A DNA stretch of 64,000 nucleotides from Sarcophilus harrisii (GCF_902635505.1 NC_045431.1:93460988-93524987), one strand, 5' to 3'. Positions 25,375 to 36,448 are shown, counted from the stretch's first letter. Numbers and translations are program-made. The notes: generated by a model from the letters alone, not told the origin.

Positions 25375-25649
25375 GTAGCATCTTATTTTGACTGATTATT
25401 GTTACCAGCTTGGTGCTAAGATTTATTGTGAATGCTGTCAACACCCTTTATTCATTTCCTGGAGGATAAAGCTATTGTGCCTTTCTTCTAGCTGTGGCTT
25501 TGACTAGAGACTGAGAGACAAAATTATGGAAGGGTACACTATTCTCGATGTATTTGGAGTCTGTAAGTGGGATTTTACTTTACTTGCCTTTACCTCAAGA
25601 ATTCTAGTCTTTTTTTTTTCTGCTTCTTTCTTATGATTAAGCTTGTGTT

Positions 25650-25795
25650 GGCTCAATCTATCAGACAACAAGCTTTAATTAGACCCCTAATGTGTTACAG
25701 ATATTATGCTACTCTGTGCTAAGAATATAAAATGGAACAATCCTTGCCCTCAAAGGCAACATGTAAATCTGAAGTGTGTACAATATAAATACAAA
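25650..25795. repeat. L2/THER-type tail fragment
   Basis: 'gttacagatattatgctact', 'ctgtgctaagaatataaaat' and 'ccttgccctcaaaggcaaca' follow the family in which 'tactatgtgccaggcactg' precedes 'ccctcaaggag'. Confidence 0.45.
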
Positions 25796-25799
25796 AATA

Positions 25800-26035
25800 G
25801 TGCTAGTTGGAGTCAGGAAGATCAGAGTTCAAATATGGCCTCAGATGTATACTAGGGGCATGACACTGAACAAGTTATATAACTTCTGTCTGCCTCAGTT
25901 TTTTCATCTGCAAAATGGGGATAATAATAGTATCTAGCTCCCAAGGTTATTTTGATGCTCAAATTAAATATTATTATGAAGTACTTGGCACAGTGTATGG
26001 CATATATTAGATGTTTATAAATGCTTGTTTCCTTA
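25800..26035 (+). repeat. CORE-SINE (MAR1/Mon type)
   Basis: 'tggagtcaggaagatcagag', 'tgcctcagttttttcatctg', 'aaaatggggataataatagt' and 'gaagtacttggcacagtgta' give the full order. The head is missing. Confidence 0.8.
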
Positions 26036-26039
26036 TCTT

Positions 26040-27355
26040 CCCAAATAGAAGGTAGTTTTGCAAGGGAAGCAATTAATAAGTAGGAAAATTAGGAAAGGTT
26101 TTAAGTATAAGTTACAGTTTGGGTTGAATCTTTAAGAAAGTAAGGGAGTCTGAGATAAAGATGAAGAAGTTAAAATTGATTATCTGAAATAAAAAGAAAC
26201 CGAGGACAACTATTGAGTCATCTATGATTTAATTTATAAAGCTAGCATTTGCATACCAAATCAGATTACCAGACTCTTCAGAGGTACAGAGATGGTTTTT
26301 GTAGCAAAAAGTAGGAATAAAAAAATGACAAAAACTTGTTTTGTATAACATAATTCATTTGGACAAGACAGGCCACCTGACTAAGTAATTTCTCCTAAAC
26401 TGTCTTAATCTTATGCCAGAAATCCATTCCTCCAGGTGGTATCTCTTGTAACCAAAAAGTGTTCTGGGAAAGAAGAACTTGTGGTTAGTGGTTAGCAGTC
26501 ACCCCTCATCTCCCCCTTCTCCAGTCTTCCTTAGAAGAGTCCATTACTCAACTTACACTCTAGCTCAAAAGAAGGTTACGAACAGAATATGTGAGACGCT
26601 TTAACTTCTGACTAACCTTTCTCTAATTGCCAGAAGGTGGGAAATTCAACTCTACTTTTTGCTAGAAAGAGAAACTTCATCTTTGGTCAACCACCCTTTT
26701 TGCTAGAAAGGGAAATATTAGTCTTTTGAAAAGTCTTATAAATTTGATTATTTTATTCTTTTATATTATCTGCCACTAAATGAGAAAATATTCTAAATCT
26801 ATCTATTCATTAAATCTATAGGTAACATAGACTTAAAAGACTTATCTATTTTAGTCTGTTTAGTTTAAGACTAGCTCTTCCTAAAGAAAGAAATCTAATT
26901 CTATAATCAAACTAAAAATAAATGAAAGTAATAAAAAATACCTAATTTTTTTCAAAGACAATATATTTCAATCAGTGTGTGTGTTTGTAGAAAACACATA
27001 TGTGTGTGTGTTTGTAGAAAAGGATAGGAAATAATATCAAATGATTTCAAAATGTAGAGAAAAAGAAATTAACAGAAAATAGTCTATTTTGGCTTCTATT
27101 CATGGTCTCTAGTGGGTTCTGTAGATTAATTTTACTGATTTTGTTAAAGATGTTACCAATCATTTAGTGTCCCATATTTGAACCTTTAGCCTTTTATTTT
27201 TTTCCCACTTCCTCATTTCTCATATTTCTCACATTATATCTAATTTAAGTCCTTTAGATTTTATATTTCCAGTATTTCTCATCTGTTTCCTTGCTTTTCC
27301 TTTTAGTAATACTACATTAAATTTTGCTTCTGTCATCTATTGCATTAATGACCTT
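26040..27355. other. Unassigned DNA with a small tandem duplication
   Basis: Mostly unique-looking. At 26655-26717 a unit containing 'ctttttgctagaaag' occurs twice about 41 bp apart. A TGTGTG/TTTGTAGAAAA repeat lies near 26975-27020. No gene seen. Confidence 0.45.
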
Positions 27356-27360
27356 TGCAT

Positions 27361-27511
27361 TAAAGATCTAAAGATACACTATAAGAAACAATAATATAGA
27401 CAACCAAAAAGAATCTGCTCTAAACTTACATCATTCATTCTAGGATGTCACAATAAAGCTGACAGAATCTTTCAAAAGTCCTGAAGGAAACAAATCACGG
27501 AAGCTGAAAGC
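27361..27511 (+). repeat. Left arm of a 151-bp inverted repeat
   Basis: The reverse complement of this stretch matches 28505-28655 with 7 differences in 151 bases, without gaps, by direct reading. Similarity stops sharply at both ends of both arms. Confidence 0.9.
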
Positions 27512-27699
27512 TTTTATTTCATCTCCAGATTTGTTGAGCATATTCTATGTGTCTTTACTAGGAAAACTTCTAGGCAGACCATTTTTTCTTTATTTCCTTC
27601 TGAACTATAACCTTCAGTGAAGTTTAGCTTAATTTGGTTTACTTTAAATCATATTATAGAATTTTCTGCCTTTTCTTTAAATGGGGAACAATCTTGTAT

Positions 27700-28500
27700 A
27701 AATAAAATTAGTATGTGACAATTTTTTTCTTAGCTATGTCTCATAAATCCCTTTTGCCAAGGAAGTTCTAGACTTGACAGTGTGTCCAAATAAATTGAAT
27801 ATGAATTTTCCTGAGGATTTCTGTTGAATTGTGTTGGACTGTAGTTTGTCCTTTGACCATAATTAGTTCTTGACATTTTTATTGAGTGATTTTCTGAAAA
27901 ATGAGTTGGAAACTTTCTTCCTACTTTTTGCATAATTTGATAACTGTCTAAATGGTTTATTCAAACTTGTCTTCTAGTGCTACTATCTTTATTTGTAAAG
28001 TTTGCAATTCTTTTTCCAATTGAATTGTCCTTTGACCTTATTTTTCTGTATAATCTGCAACTTTTCATTGAATCATTTTCTGTGTGGCTCATTCTAATTT
28101 TGAGCACATTCAGTTCTTGTGTAAATTTTATCACCATCTCTTTTAAGGTATTAATTTTCCTTGCCTAGGTAGTAATTTTCTCCTCCTTAGACATTACATC
28201 TTGTATATCTTGTTTCGTATCTTCAAGGTAGTCTTGAAATCTTTATGGTCAGGAGATTTGTTTCCCTCTGAGACTCAGATTTGTTGTATAATTTCTCTCT
28301 TCTGGATTTATTCAATCTAAGATATTTCTTCATTTTGCTCAACATTTTTTTCTGTTTGCTCATTTCTCCAACATCATTTCCTGGATTGCAATCAAACTCT
28401 GTTCCTGATGATAGGGGAACTGATTGGGGTTTTGTCTTCTCTGAGATCTCAGGAACTGCCTCTAAGCCCCTCTTCTGCTCTGGGACGAGGCTGCTTCTAC
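27700..28500 (-). repeat. L1 ORF1/5' UTR-like sequence between the inverted arms
   Basis: On the minus strand a GC-richer leader is followed by a short start (MSKQKKMLSKMKKYL) and an A-rich, coiled-coil-like region. This resembles an L1 5' UTR plus ORF1 N-terminus, but the match is by style rather than by a firm motif. The frame is broken. An alternative is an internal sequence of some other element. Confidence 0.35.
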
Positions 28501-28504
28501 TGTG

Positions 28505-28655
28505 GCTTTCAGCTTCTGTGATTTGTTTCCTTCAGGACTTTTGAAAGATTCTGTCAGCTTTATTGTGACATCCTAGAATGAATGATGTAAGTTCAGAGCA
28601 TATTCTTTTTGATTGTCTGTATTATTGTTTCTTTTAGTGTATATTTAGATCTTTA
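28505..28655 (-). repeat. Right arm of the 151-bp inverted repeat
   Basis: Runs from 'gctttcagcttctgtgattt' to 'tttagatcttta' and pairs with 27361-27511; the arms enclose 993 bp. I found no clear short target duplication at the outer ends. Confidence 0.9.
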
Positions 28656-28907
28656 TTGGAGGTGTTCTCAAGGGATCTGGGGTCCTCTAGGTTTCTAACA
28701 TGCCCCGTCTTCCCACAGTATTTCCAAGCTCAGAAGATTTTAGCATCCAGCCAGTGTTTAAAACTTAGACTCTTTTTTTTGTGCTTATTTACCTTCTATC
28801 CCTCCAATACTGGCCATTGATTCCATGCTTTTATTCAAAATTACCACCACTTTCTTCATGTTGTTGACTTTTGTTTTCAAGTTTTCATGTTTTATATTTA
28901 CTAATTT

Positions 28908-29135
28908 AGGGCAGCTAGATGGCACAGTGGATAGAGTGCTGGATCTGGAGTCAGGAAGATCTGTGTTCAATATGACCCCAGACCCTTATTAGCTGTGTGA
29001 CCCAAAGCAACCTCTATTAGCTTCAGTTTTTTTCAACGCTGAAATGAGGATAATAATACTTCTACCTCCCAGGATTATTGAGAAGATCAAATGAAATAAA
29101 GTACTAAATAGATGCTATATAAATGCTTCTCCATT
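28908..29135 (+). repeat. CORE-SINE (MAR1/WALLSI), full length
   Basis: It starts 'gggcagctagatggcacagt', then 'ggatctggagtcaggaagat' and 'ttagctgtgtgacccaaa'. It ends with the 'ggataataatacttctacct' and 'ctatataaatgct' tail. Confidence 0.88.
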
Positions 29136-29139
29136 CCCT

Positions 29140-30225
29140 TTAATATGTCTTACACAGTTTAACATGTTTTGTGATATATCTAGTTTCTTTTCTTGGGAAT
29201 GTTGTAGTTATTTTGTTACTTTTTCTTTACAGTAATATATTTAGGATCTTATAGTCCATAGTATTTTTTCACTGTGTTGGAAGTTAAATTTTTTTTTCTT
29301 GTTAAAATTTCTTTTTCCTTATCTGAGAAGCCATTCTCTTTTGAAGTTTTGTTGTATTTTTTTTATGTCCCTTATTTTCTGTTTTTACTTATTTAACTTG
29401 TTCATATTTGGAGGACATTTTTATATAACAAGGCAAGAAAATTATTGGAGTCTTGGTTTTCTTGTGAACTCTTTCTTTACTGACAGAACACCCAGATCAG
29501 TGGTAGTTACCTAAGCATTCAGATAACTGTTAATTCAAAGAAAACCAAAGTTGAGGAACCAATAGGCTAATTAAAGAGGAAAAAAACCTCTAAATTTTGT
29601 TGATGTCTTTTGTTTTTACCTCAGAGTCACTTTTGGAAATCACGACTCTTCTTTTCCCACTCTCCTACCTCATAAACCTTTGTAACAATGATAAAAAATT
29701 ATCAACTAAGAAAAGTCAACTATCCATTTCACCTCTTTAGGTCCTCACTTCTCCAATGAAACAACAGATTTACATTTGCTCATCTCTTCTCCATAGCTAA
29801 TATTAGTTGCTACTGTTATTCAGTTTGTTTTAATGCTCTTTTCATTTACATTGTAGTTTTTGTGGATATTGTTCTCCAAGAGATTGATTATTGAGGCATA
29901 AAGCAGGCATAATATCTGAAACTGAGAAGAAAAATCATCAAGAAATAATCAGCAATTTGGCATTTCAACTCATTTCCCTGCCACCATTTTTTTTTTTTTT
30001 TTAATTCTTTGTTGTTGAAGAGGATTAATGCAAGATGATGTTGGGGTTAAAGTACTGTGTGTTCAATTTAACTAATTAAGCCAATATGAGCTTTGAAGTC
30101 TGTAAGACCCATCAGGTATAAATAATCCATTTCTGACTCAATATTTTTGCTGACAATTCTTACATCCCAGTGTTGAGGGTATGGTAGCTTCCTTATTGGT
30201 TAATGTTTATTTATATATTAGATTT
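29140..30225. other. Unassigned, possibly old L1 traces
   Basis: 29140-29510 is T-rich and could be antisense L1, but I cannot anchor it. There is a poly(T) at about 29989-30002. No gene seen. Confidence 0.35.
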
Positions 30226-30231
30226 ATATAT

Positions 30232-30465
30232 CAGGGCAACTAGGTGGTGCAGTGGAGTGCCTAGCCTAGAGTCAAAAAGACTCATTTTCCTGAATGCAGT
30301 TCTGACCTCAGACACTTACAAGCTGTCTTGTAAGTCACTTAACCTGATTTGCCTCAGTTTCCTCATCTGTAAAATGAGCTAAAGAAATGGCAAACCACCC
30401 CAGTATCTTTGCCAAGAAAACCCCAATGGAGTCACACAAAGTCTAAAATGACTAAAAATGACTAC
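30232..30465 (+). repeat. MAR1-type SINE, full length
   Basis: Head 'gggcaactaggtggtgcagt', middle 'cctcagtttcctcatctgta', then 'gaaatggcaaaccaccccag', 'tatctttgccaagaaaaccc' and the 'atgactaaaaatgactacac' terminus. It is the same subfamily as the minus-strand copies at 2066 and 53277. Confidence 0.88.
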
Positions 30466-30950
30466 ACAACAAGAAATGCTTATTTACATTTCATCAAAAG
30501 GTTTCCATGGTACATTTCTTCAAATGTGTATGGGGCACTTCTAAGGTTTATATGGGGAACAGTGTCTCAGACTGCCACAGCAGAACAATCATCACATTTA
30601 AATCTCAAATGAAATGAAGTCTTCTTCAGAAACTGTAAAGTATGATTGTTGATTATAATTATATGTGATGATCTTCCTGATCAATTGTTATCACTACTGT
30701 GGACTTCTGAGCAATTTGTCTTAATCTATGAAATCATTATATGTCGCTTAGCATTGATCACCACTATATTGATTAATAGAAAACTTGTTTTGTGACATTT
30801 ATCTGATGAGTAGATGGTGTTTAATATGAATTCCACTAATCTAATTTTCTAATGGAAACTTTTCCTCTGAATAGAATCATCGAGAAAGCCTGCAGAACAG
30901 ATAACTTAAATAATTTCTCATACATTGCACTTTAATTTTTTCTCTCCTCT
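30466..30950. other. Unassigned DNA
   Basis: No recognised repeat or gene. Confidence 0.4.
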
Positions 30951-30954
30951 TTAT

Positions 30955-31240
30955 AGAATCATTGGCTCTTAGAGTTGGAAAGAACCTCAGAAGTCAACTA
31001 GTCCAATTTATGTGTGGAATTTGAATCCCTCCTACAACATTTCTCCAGCCAACAATTGCTCATCTAGACTCTATTTGTAGACTTTCTTGGATAAGGAATT
31101 TGGAATTGACTGGAAGGAACTTCCAAGGCCATTTAATCCAACTGATGCTATTGATTCCATCTTCAGGGACTGCAGATGCCCTCTGTGGCATTGCCAATAA
31201 GTGGTCATCCATCTTTCCTCTGAATACCTCTACTGAAAGA
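30955..31240 (+). repeat. L3/CR1 LINE relic, first part
   Basis: 'tagagttggaaagaacctca' and 'tggaaggaacttccaagg' are the typical CR1/L3 terminal-region phrases. The relic resumes at 32669-32815 ('cccagtgttcctagttttct', 'aagcagaacaaattgact') and at about 33552-33830 ('gatagctattatgcttcct', 'aatgtcttttttaaaatgtg'), split by later insertions. Confidence 0.6.
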
Positions 31241-31256
31241 GAGCCCCCTACTTTTC

Positions 31257-32652
31257 TTTCTTTCTTTTTTTTAAATAGCTTTTTATTTACAAGTTATATG
31301 CATGGGTAATTTTACAGCATCGACAATTGCCAAATCTTTTGTTCCAATTTTTCCCCTCCTTCCCCCCCACACCTCCCCTAGATGGCAGAATGACCAATAC
31401 ATGTTAAATATATTAAAGTATAAATTAAATACAAAATAAATATACATGTCCAAACCATTATTTTACTGTACAAAAAGAATCGGACTCTGAAATATTGTAC
31501 AATTAGCCTATGAAGGAAATTTAAAAAAAATGCAGGCAGGCAAAAATATAGGGATTGGGAATTCAATGTAATGGTTCTTAGTCATCTCCCAAAGTTCTTT
31601 TGCTGGGTGTAGCTGGTTCAGTTCATTACTGCTCCATTGGAACTGATTTGGTTCATCTCATTGCTGAGATGGCCAGGTCCATCAGAATTGATCATCATAT
31701 AGTGTTATTGTTGAAGTATATAATGATCTCCTGGTCCTTCTCATTTCATTCAGCATCAGTTCATGTAAGTCTCTCCAGGTCTTTCTGAAATCATCCTGTT
31801 GGTCACTTCTTACCGAACAATAATATTCCATAATATTCATATACCACAATTTATTTAGCCATTCTCCAATTGATGGGCATCCATTCAGTTTCTAGTTTCT
31901 GGCCACTTTAAAGAGAGCTGCCACAAACATTCTTGCACAAACAGGTTCCTTTCCCTTCTTTAGTATCTCTTTGGGGTATAAGCCCAGTAGTAACTCTGCT
32001 GGATCAAAGGGTATGTACAGGTTGATAACTTTTTGAGCATAGTTCCAAATTGCTCTCCAGAATGACTGGATGTATTCACAATTCCACCAACAATGTATCA
32101 GTGTCCCAGTTTTCCCACATCCCCTCCAACATTCTGCATTATCTTTCCCTGTCATTCTAGCCAATCTGAGAGGCATGTAGTGGTATCTCAGGGTTGTCTT
32201 AATTTGCATTTCTCTGATTAATAATGACTTGGACCACCTTTTCTTTTCTTTTTTTTTTTTTTTTGTGATGGTGCAAACAGCATACAATTTATTACTCAAG
32301 TTCTGCATGGGCACATACAGAGTTTAAAAAAAATTTAAACCATTTATACAGATGTTATTGATAAAGCTCATGTAACAGCTGGGTGAAAATACAAAGAATA
32401 TCAATGCTAAAACACTCTTTAATAAATACAATGGAAATGATAAACCTTTAAAAAGTCAGTTTAAAGGAGAGGATAATATTACACCAATTAAACTAATTAC
32501 ACCTAAAGACAAAACAAAACTCTTAGCATTTGGAAGAGTCATCATCCTAATATAGTATTTGGACCACCTTTTCATATGGCTAGAAAGAGTTTCAATTTCT
32601 TCGCTTGAAAATTGTCTGTTCATATCCTTTGGCCATTTATCATTTGGAGAAT
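31257..32652 (-). mobile_element. Young 5'-truncated L1 (about 1.07 kb net) with perfect TSD, host to a nested retrocopy
   Basis: A perfect 16-bp duplication, 'gagccccctacttttc', lies at 31241-31256 and 32653-32668. The element is antisense, with the 3' UTR first ('aaatagctttttatttacaa'). The ORF2 C-terminus is encoded on the minus strand (HCWWNCEYIQSFW, IPFDPAELLLGLYPKE, CARMFVAALF), with a break before the usual LWYMNIMEYY end. It is interrupted at 32244-32558 by a retrocopied 3' UTR with its own TSD. Its insertion split an L3/CR1 relic. Confidence 0.93.
32244..32558 (-). pseudogene. Processed retrocopy of an mRNA 3' UTR, nested in L1
   Basis: This block is not L1. On the minus strand it ends with AATAAA (the complement of 32288-32293), then about 23 bases, then a poly(A) of about 20. 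A 15-bp duplication, 'ttggaccaccttttc', flanks it at 32229-32243 and 32559-32573. These are the hallmarks of L1-mediated reverse transcription of a polyadenylated transcript. No coding part is included, so it is a 5'-truncated 3' UTR. I do not recognise the parent gene. Confidence 0.88.
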
Positions 32653-32814
32653 GAGCCCCCTACTTTTCAAGGCAGCCCACTCCATTTGGGATTTCAAGGA
32701 ATGATTTTTGCCTTATCTCAAACTGAAATCAGCCTCCCTATGACTTCTACCCAGTGTTCCTAGTTTTCTGCCTTGTAGGCCCAAGCAGAACAAATTGACT
32801 TTCCAGTTCCACAT

Positions 32815-32932
32815 GAATGAATGAAAGAATAAAATATTTATTAAACACTTGGTATGGAAAAGCATTGTGCTAATCCTTGTGGATACATACAAAAAACTAC
32901 TCACAAAGAACTCACATTCCAATGGGGTGACA
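32815..32932. repeat. L2/THER tail-type repeat
   Basis: After (AATG)n come 'aaatatttattaaacacttg' and 'agcattgtgctaatccttgt', typical of this widespread terminal segment. It lies between two parts of the L3 relic. Confidence 0.5.
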
Positions 32933-33129
32933 GCTCATTTGGAAGGTTTCACTTATAAATTAGATGAAAAGGTCCCATGTCTTTAGGGTATAGTATCCAA
33001 GCAAGGGGAAATGCCTCTTTAATGTCATTCCCACTAATAAAATCATATCTATATCAATAAAATCAATTTCTGAAGATGAACTATTTGACAATGTTAAAAA
33101 CTTTGATAGCAAGAATGTTTTTTTTCTGG

Positions 33130-33545
33130 GTTTTCTGATGGCAATAGCACCAGTAGGAACAGCTACCATACTGCATCATCATAGGAATTGTTTCCCAGGA
33201 TGATAACTATGGGCTAGAAGCACTGCTGTTCCAGAGACCCTTGGTTCCAGTGTTCTGAGTTGGCTCCATCAGGGTCTGAAGGGAAATGCTGGTCAAGATG
33301 GTGTTGGCTCAATCTGCCTGTAACATGCTGTCCACTGTTTTTCCATTGGGTTCTTTTGATGCTTCAGCTAGTTTAGCATTCTTGCTCTCTGAGTGGCAGC
33401 TACTTAAGCAGTTCGTGGGAAAAGCTAAATCTTTCTTTATGTTGCTCCCATGGGTGATGTCCATGAAAGCTGGAACAGATGTAGGACTGATGTTCTGGAG
33501 GATGCTGCCATTTAAAGGGTTCTTGTTTAATCTGCTTAGTCAAAA
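33130..33545 (-). pseudogene. Probable retrocopied coding sequence of an unidentified host gene
   Basis: One minus-strand frame reads as protein-like sequence for more than 75 codons: NPLNGSILQNISPTSVPAFM, then DITHGSNIKKDLAFPTNCLS, then KLAEASKEPNGKTVDSMLQA. After a stop it continues in the same frame with TILTSISLQTLMEPTQNTGT, reaching a second stop after about 37 more codons. The sequence is far less T-rich than its surroundings, has no introns, and sits inside a gap in the L3 relic. I infer an old processed pseudogene. The parent gene is not recognised. An alternative is an exon of an unrelated repeat. Confidence 0.45.
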
Positions 33546-33839
33546 CACTTGATGATAGCTATTATGCTTCCTAATTTCTCTCTTCTCCACATTTCTGAAA
33601 CATACAACCCTCCTCTTCTTTAGAATTTACACCCCCAATTCCCTTAAATTATTTTACTTATGGAATACCTCAAGCTTTTACATCATTCTGTTTGCCCTTT
33701 TTTCTGAATGCTCTTATGTTTCTTAATGTCTTTTTTAAAATGTGGTACTTAAAGTTAAGAATAATATTCTGAATTCCAGTGCAGACATTTTAATAGCTGG
33801 TACCACATGAGCCATTGGAAGTGGGTTCTAATGAATGCC

Positions 33840-35560
33840 ATTATACTTTATATCTTGGAAAAAATGAATTAGAAAAATTATGATAATTGACATGCTTATG
33901 GATGGGAGAATAGAGTACAGAACTGGAATTAGTTCTTGGCTCCCACTTGAAGCTAAAACCATTAAATTAGAGGATTTTCTTAAAATAGTTCAGATATAAG
34001 TATGAAAAGGAGTGGCCCTAAGACCTATTTAGCTCTATTTTAATTTTGTGTTGCTTTTAGCAACCTCTAAGTTTGGTGCAATATCCTAGAACTTTTGTAG
34101 CTTAATATTTGCTTGAAAGAGATAAAGGAATACTTTTAAAATTTAACTCACACTTAATTGCTGTATTATTTTTCTTCATTGCACTTAAAATAAAAACAAA
34201 GTAGTTATAGATGGAAGATTCTTAAGACATTGGTTAGGGAGAAGCTTATAAGACCACACAATGATCATTAGATTTTTAAAAGAGTTGGAGAATCTCCTAT
34301 GTTCTGAGAATCAGATGAAGAGAAGATTTCAAAGGGTCTGATTAAGAGGATTCTTGTTCTTGAGCAGACAAGAATGGCATATCTTTACAAGGTCAACCTT
34401 CATTACCTTACTAGAAGAGAGGATTCCCCATTGCTATTATTATTTCCATACAAAGTCTTCTTGTTTATTGCTAGAATAGGCTGACAGTGATATGGAAAGG
34501 TGAGTAGTGGAAGAGATGAGCACATAAAGGATTTAATATGGCTTACAAACCATATTTACTCAGATAACTGCAGAGCCTTTACCCAGACAATGTGTTACAC
34601 ATGATTATAGAGTCCTTCCTAAACCATTATAGTTCAAATTCTAAGCCTTTGTGCTCCAGGCCTTAAACTAAAGTGAATAAGTAGCTGTAACAAACTTTGT
34701 GTACTTCTTGAAATGCTAATAAATCAGCAAGAGCATGCAGATAATTGGAATGGCTAGTTTATTTTTACAGGATAAAAATCTTTGGCTTTGATGTTGGATG
34801 GTTCCTCCCAATTTTGCTCTACTACTGCTGTAGGGAATTTATTTACCAAGACAAATTGAAGGGTCCTCCTTGTTATTAGCCTTCAAGTTTGTGGGGATCT
34901 TCTCAGTATTGGTTGAGGAAGAGTGTTAAGACAGGAGATTTGGAGAAAAACTGTTTTTGTGTTTTCACATTTCTAATTTATTTACTATTGAGACAATTCT
35001 TGGCACAAGAGAAGAGAAAAGGTGAGGTTCCCCTTTCTTTTTTCTTTACCCCATTAATTCGAAAAGTATTGCAATTATTCTTTTAATATACATATTTTAC
35101 CTCTCCCCTCTCTTCCTTTTTCTTTCCTTTTCTCCCCCCTTTCCCTCTCTTCCTTTTCTTTTCATCTGCCATTCATTCTTTTCATTGAAAAAATTGGTAG
35201 TGAGGAATAGCCCAAAGAGGAATCAGAACTATTTCAGGAAAGAGGATCTATTGCCCGCCAGACTTGACTGGATTTTAATACTTTTTCTCCACATATTTCG
35301 TCAAGCTACCTGCTTCAGAAGCACTTTCACTAGGTCCAGCTACTTTTATATTCACATCCCTAAAACATATCCTATAAGCCATCCATTTATTAATTTGGAA
35401 TAAGTCCTACTTTTGGGATGTCTTGGGATGTCTTCTTCAAGAAAAAAAGGCAATTCAATTCAGGCAGTATTTGATATTTTAGAGGCATAAGTTAATGGAA
35501 AATGATTTTTCAAGAAGCCACTTGAAGAAAAGAGCAGTATTAATCAACCAGGATAGTTAT
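33840..35560. other. Unassigned, apparently unique DNA
   Basis: No recognised repeat apart from a pyrimidine-rich patch at about 35100-35180. Small open frames at 34889-35086 and 35185-35403 show nothing recognisable. Confidence 0.45.
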
Positions 35561-35579
35561 AAAGAGACTTATATTATAA

Positions 35580-35665
35580 AATGATATAATGCAAAGTGCA
35601 CTGGTTCCGGTGAGAGAAGTCCTGCATTTGAATCCTGGTTCCAACATTTACTTACTATTCATATT
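35580..35665 (+). repeat. MIR fragment
   Basis: 'tttgaatcctggttccaaca' and 'tttacttactattcatat' match the B-box region of MIR. Confidence 0.5.
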
Positions 35666-35666
35666 T

Positions 35667-36335
35667 GATAGGTGGGTAATGCAGTGGATAGAGTGGAAAA
35701 GTACTTTTTATTTGGTATTTATCAATATTCTTTGAATCTAGCTTTAAGTGACTAGAAATTGCCTAACCCAAACCTTACTGTAGGGGTCAGGCTGACCTTA
35801 GAGATACTCCAGAGAAGCCAAAGAACTTCCTTGAAGAATACTTGATTTCACCTAAAACATTTGGGTTTTGGATCTGCTCATTTAGGTCTTCTTTTAGGTC
35901 TAGCCAAAGTTTGTGTTTTGATCTAGTACCAATTTTAAGAAATGTTTATACTCACCCCTTGACATATATCTCAGGCAAACTGCCTAAATACAGTTTATGT
36001 TCAACCTTTGTTTAAACTCTAGATAATATAAATCTCAGAGAAACTTCAGGAGGAAGCCACACCTTTTTTTTAATTGCCAAAATGGCAATAACATTTTTTT
36101 AAAAGCTTTTTTTTCCAGGTTTGGGATTTTTTTTTCTTCACTACCAACAAGGTGCTGAATCTGGAGTCAAAAATATCTGAGTTCAAATGTGATCTCAGAC
36201 GCTTAGCTGTGTGATCCTGAGCAAATTACTTAGATTTTGTCTGCTTCACTTTCCTCCCAGAATTGTTGAGAGAATCAAATGAACTTTGTAAACTTTTTAA
36301 AAAGTGGCATATAAATGTTATTATTATTATTGTTA
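35667..36335 (+). repeat. CORE-SINE split in two by a later insertion
   Basis: The SINE head 'gggtaatgcagtggatagag' lies at 35675-35694. Its continuation 'ggtgctgaatctggagtcaa' resumes near 36149 and runs to 'ggcatataaatgttattatt'. Joining the two gives the normal SINE order, so the 35697-36147 block inserted into an existing SINE. Confidence 0.75.
35697..36147 (+). mobile_element. Unnamed dispersed repeat, copy 1
   Basis: Aligns by eye with 46590-46925 over about 330 bases in the same orientation. Shared phrases include 'gtctaacct'/'gcctaaccc', 'ggctgaccttagaga', 'tttgtgttttgatct' and 'gaatgtttatactcac'. It has no coding content and no tRNA or L1 features. It could be a solo LTR or a non-autonomous DNA element; the class is not settled. 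If it is LTR-related it is an old fossil. Confidence 0.6.
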
Positions 36336-36339
36336 ATCT

Positions 36340-36448
36340 ACCTTAATCTTTTTGACCCTCAGCTTCCTCATCTTTAAAATAAAGGGGTTGGATTTGATAA
36401 TTTCTAAGGGTCCTTCTAGTTTTAAATCTATGAACCTATGATCCTAAA
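36340..36448 (+). repeat. MIR 3' part
   Basis: 'cagcttcctcatctttaaaa', then 'gggttggatttgataatt' and 'ctaagggtccttctagtttt'. Confidence 0.5.

Noticed and set aside
31892-32314. A 140-residue antisense frame as a gene
   Set aside because: It joins the poly(A) of a nested retrocopy to L1 ORF2 C-terminal sequence; an artefact of nested insertions.
36073-36089. ATTGCC-AAAAT-GGCAAT inverted repeat as a third X-box
   Set aside because: The spacing is 5 bases, more than RFX sites normally allow, and it lies within the unnamed dispersed repeat.
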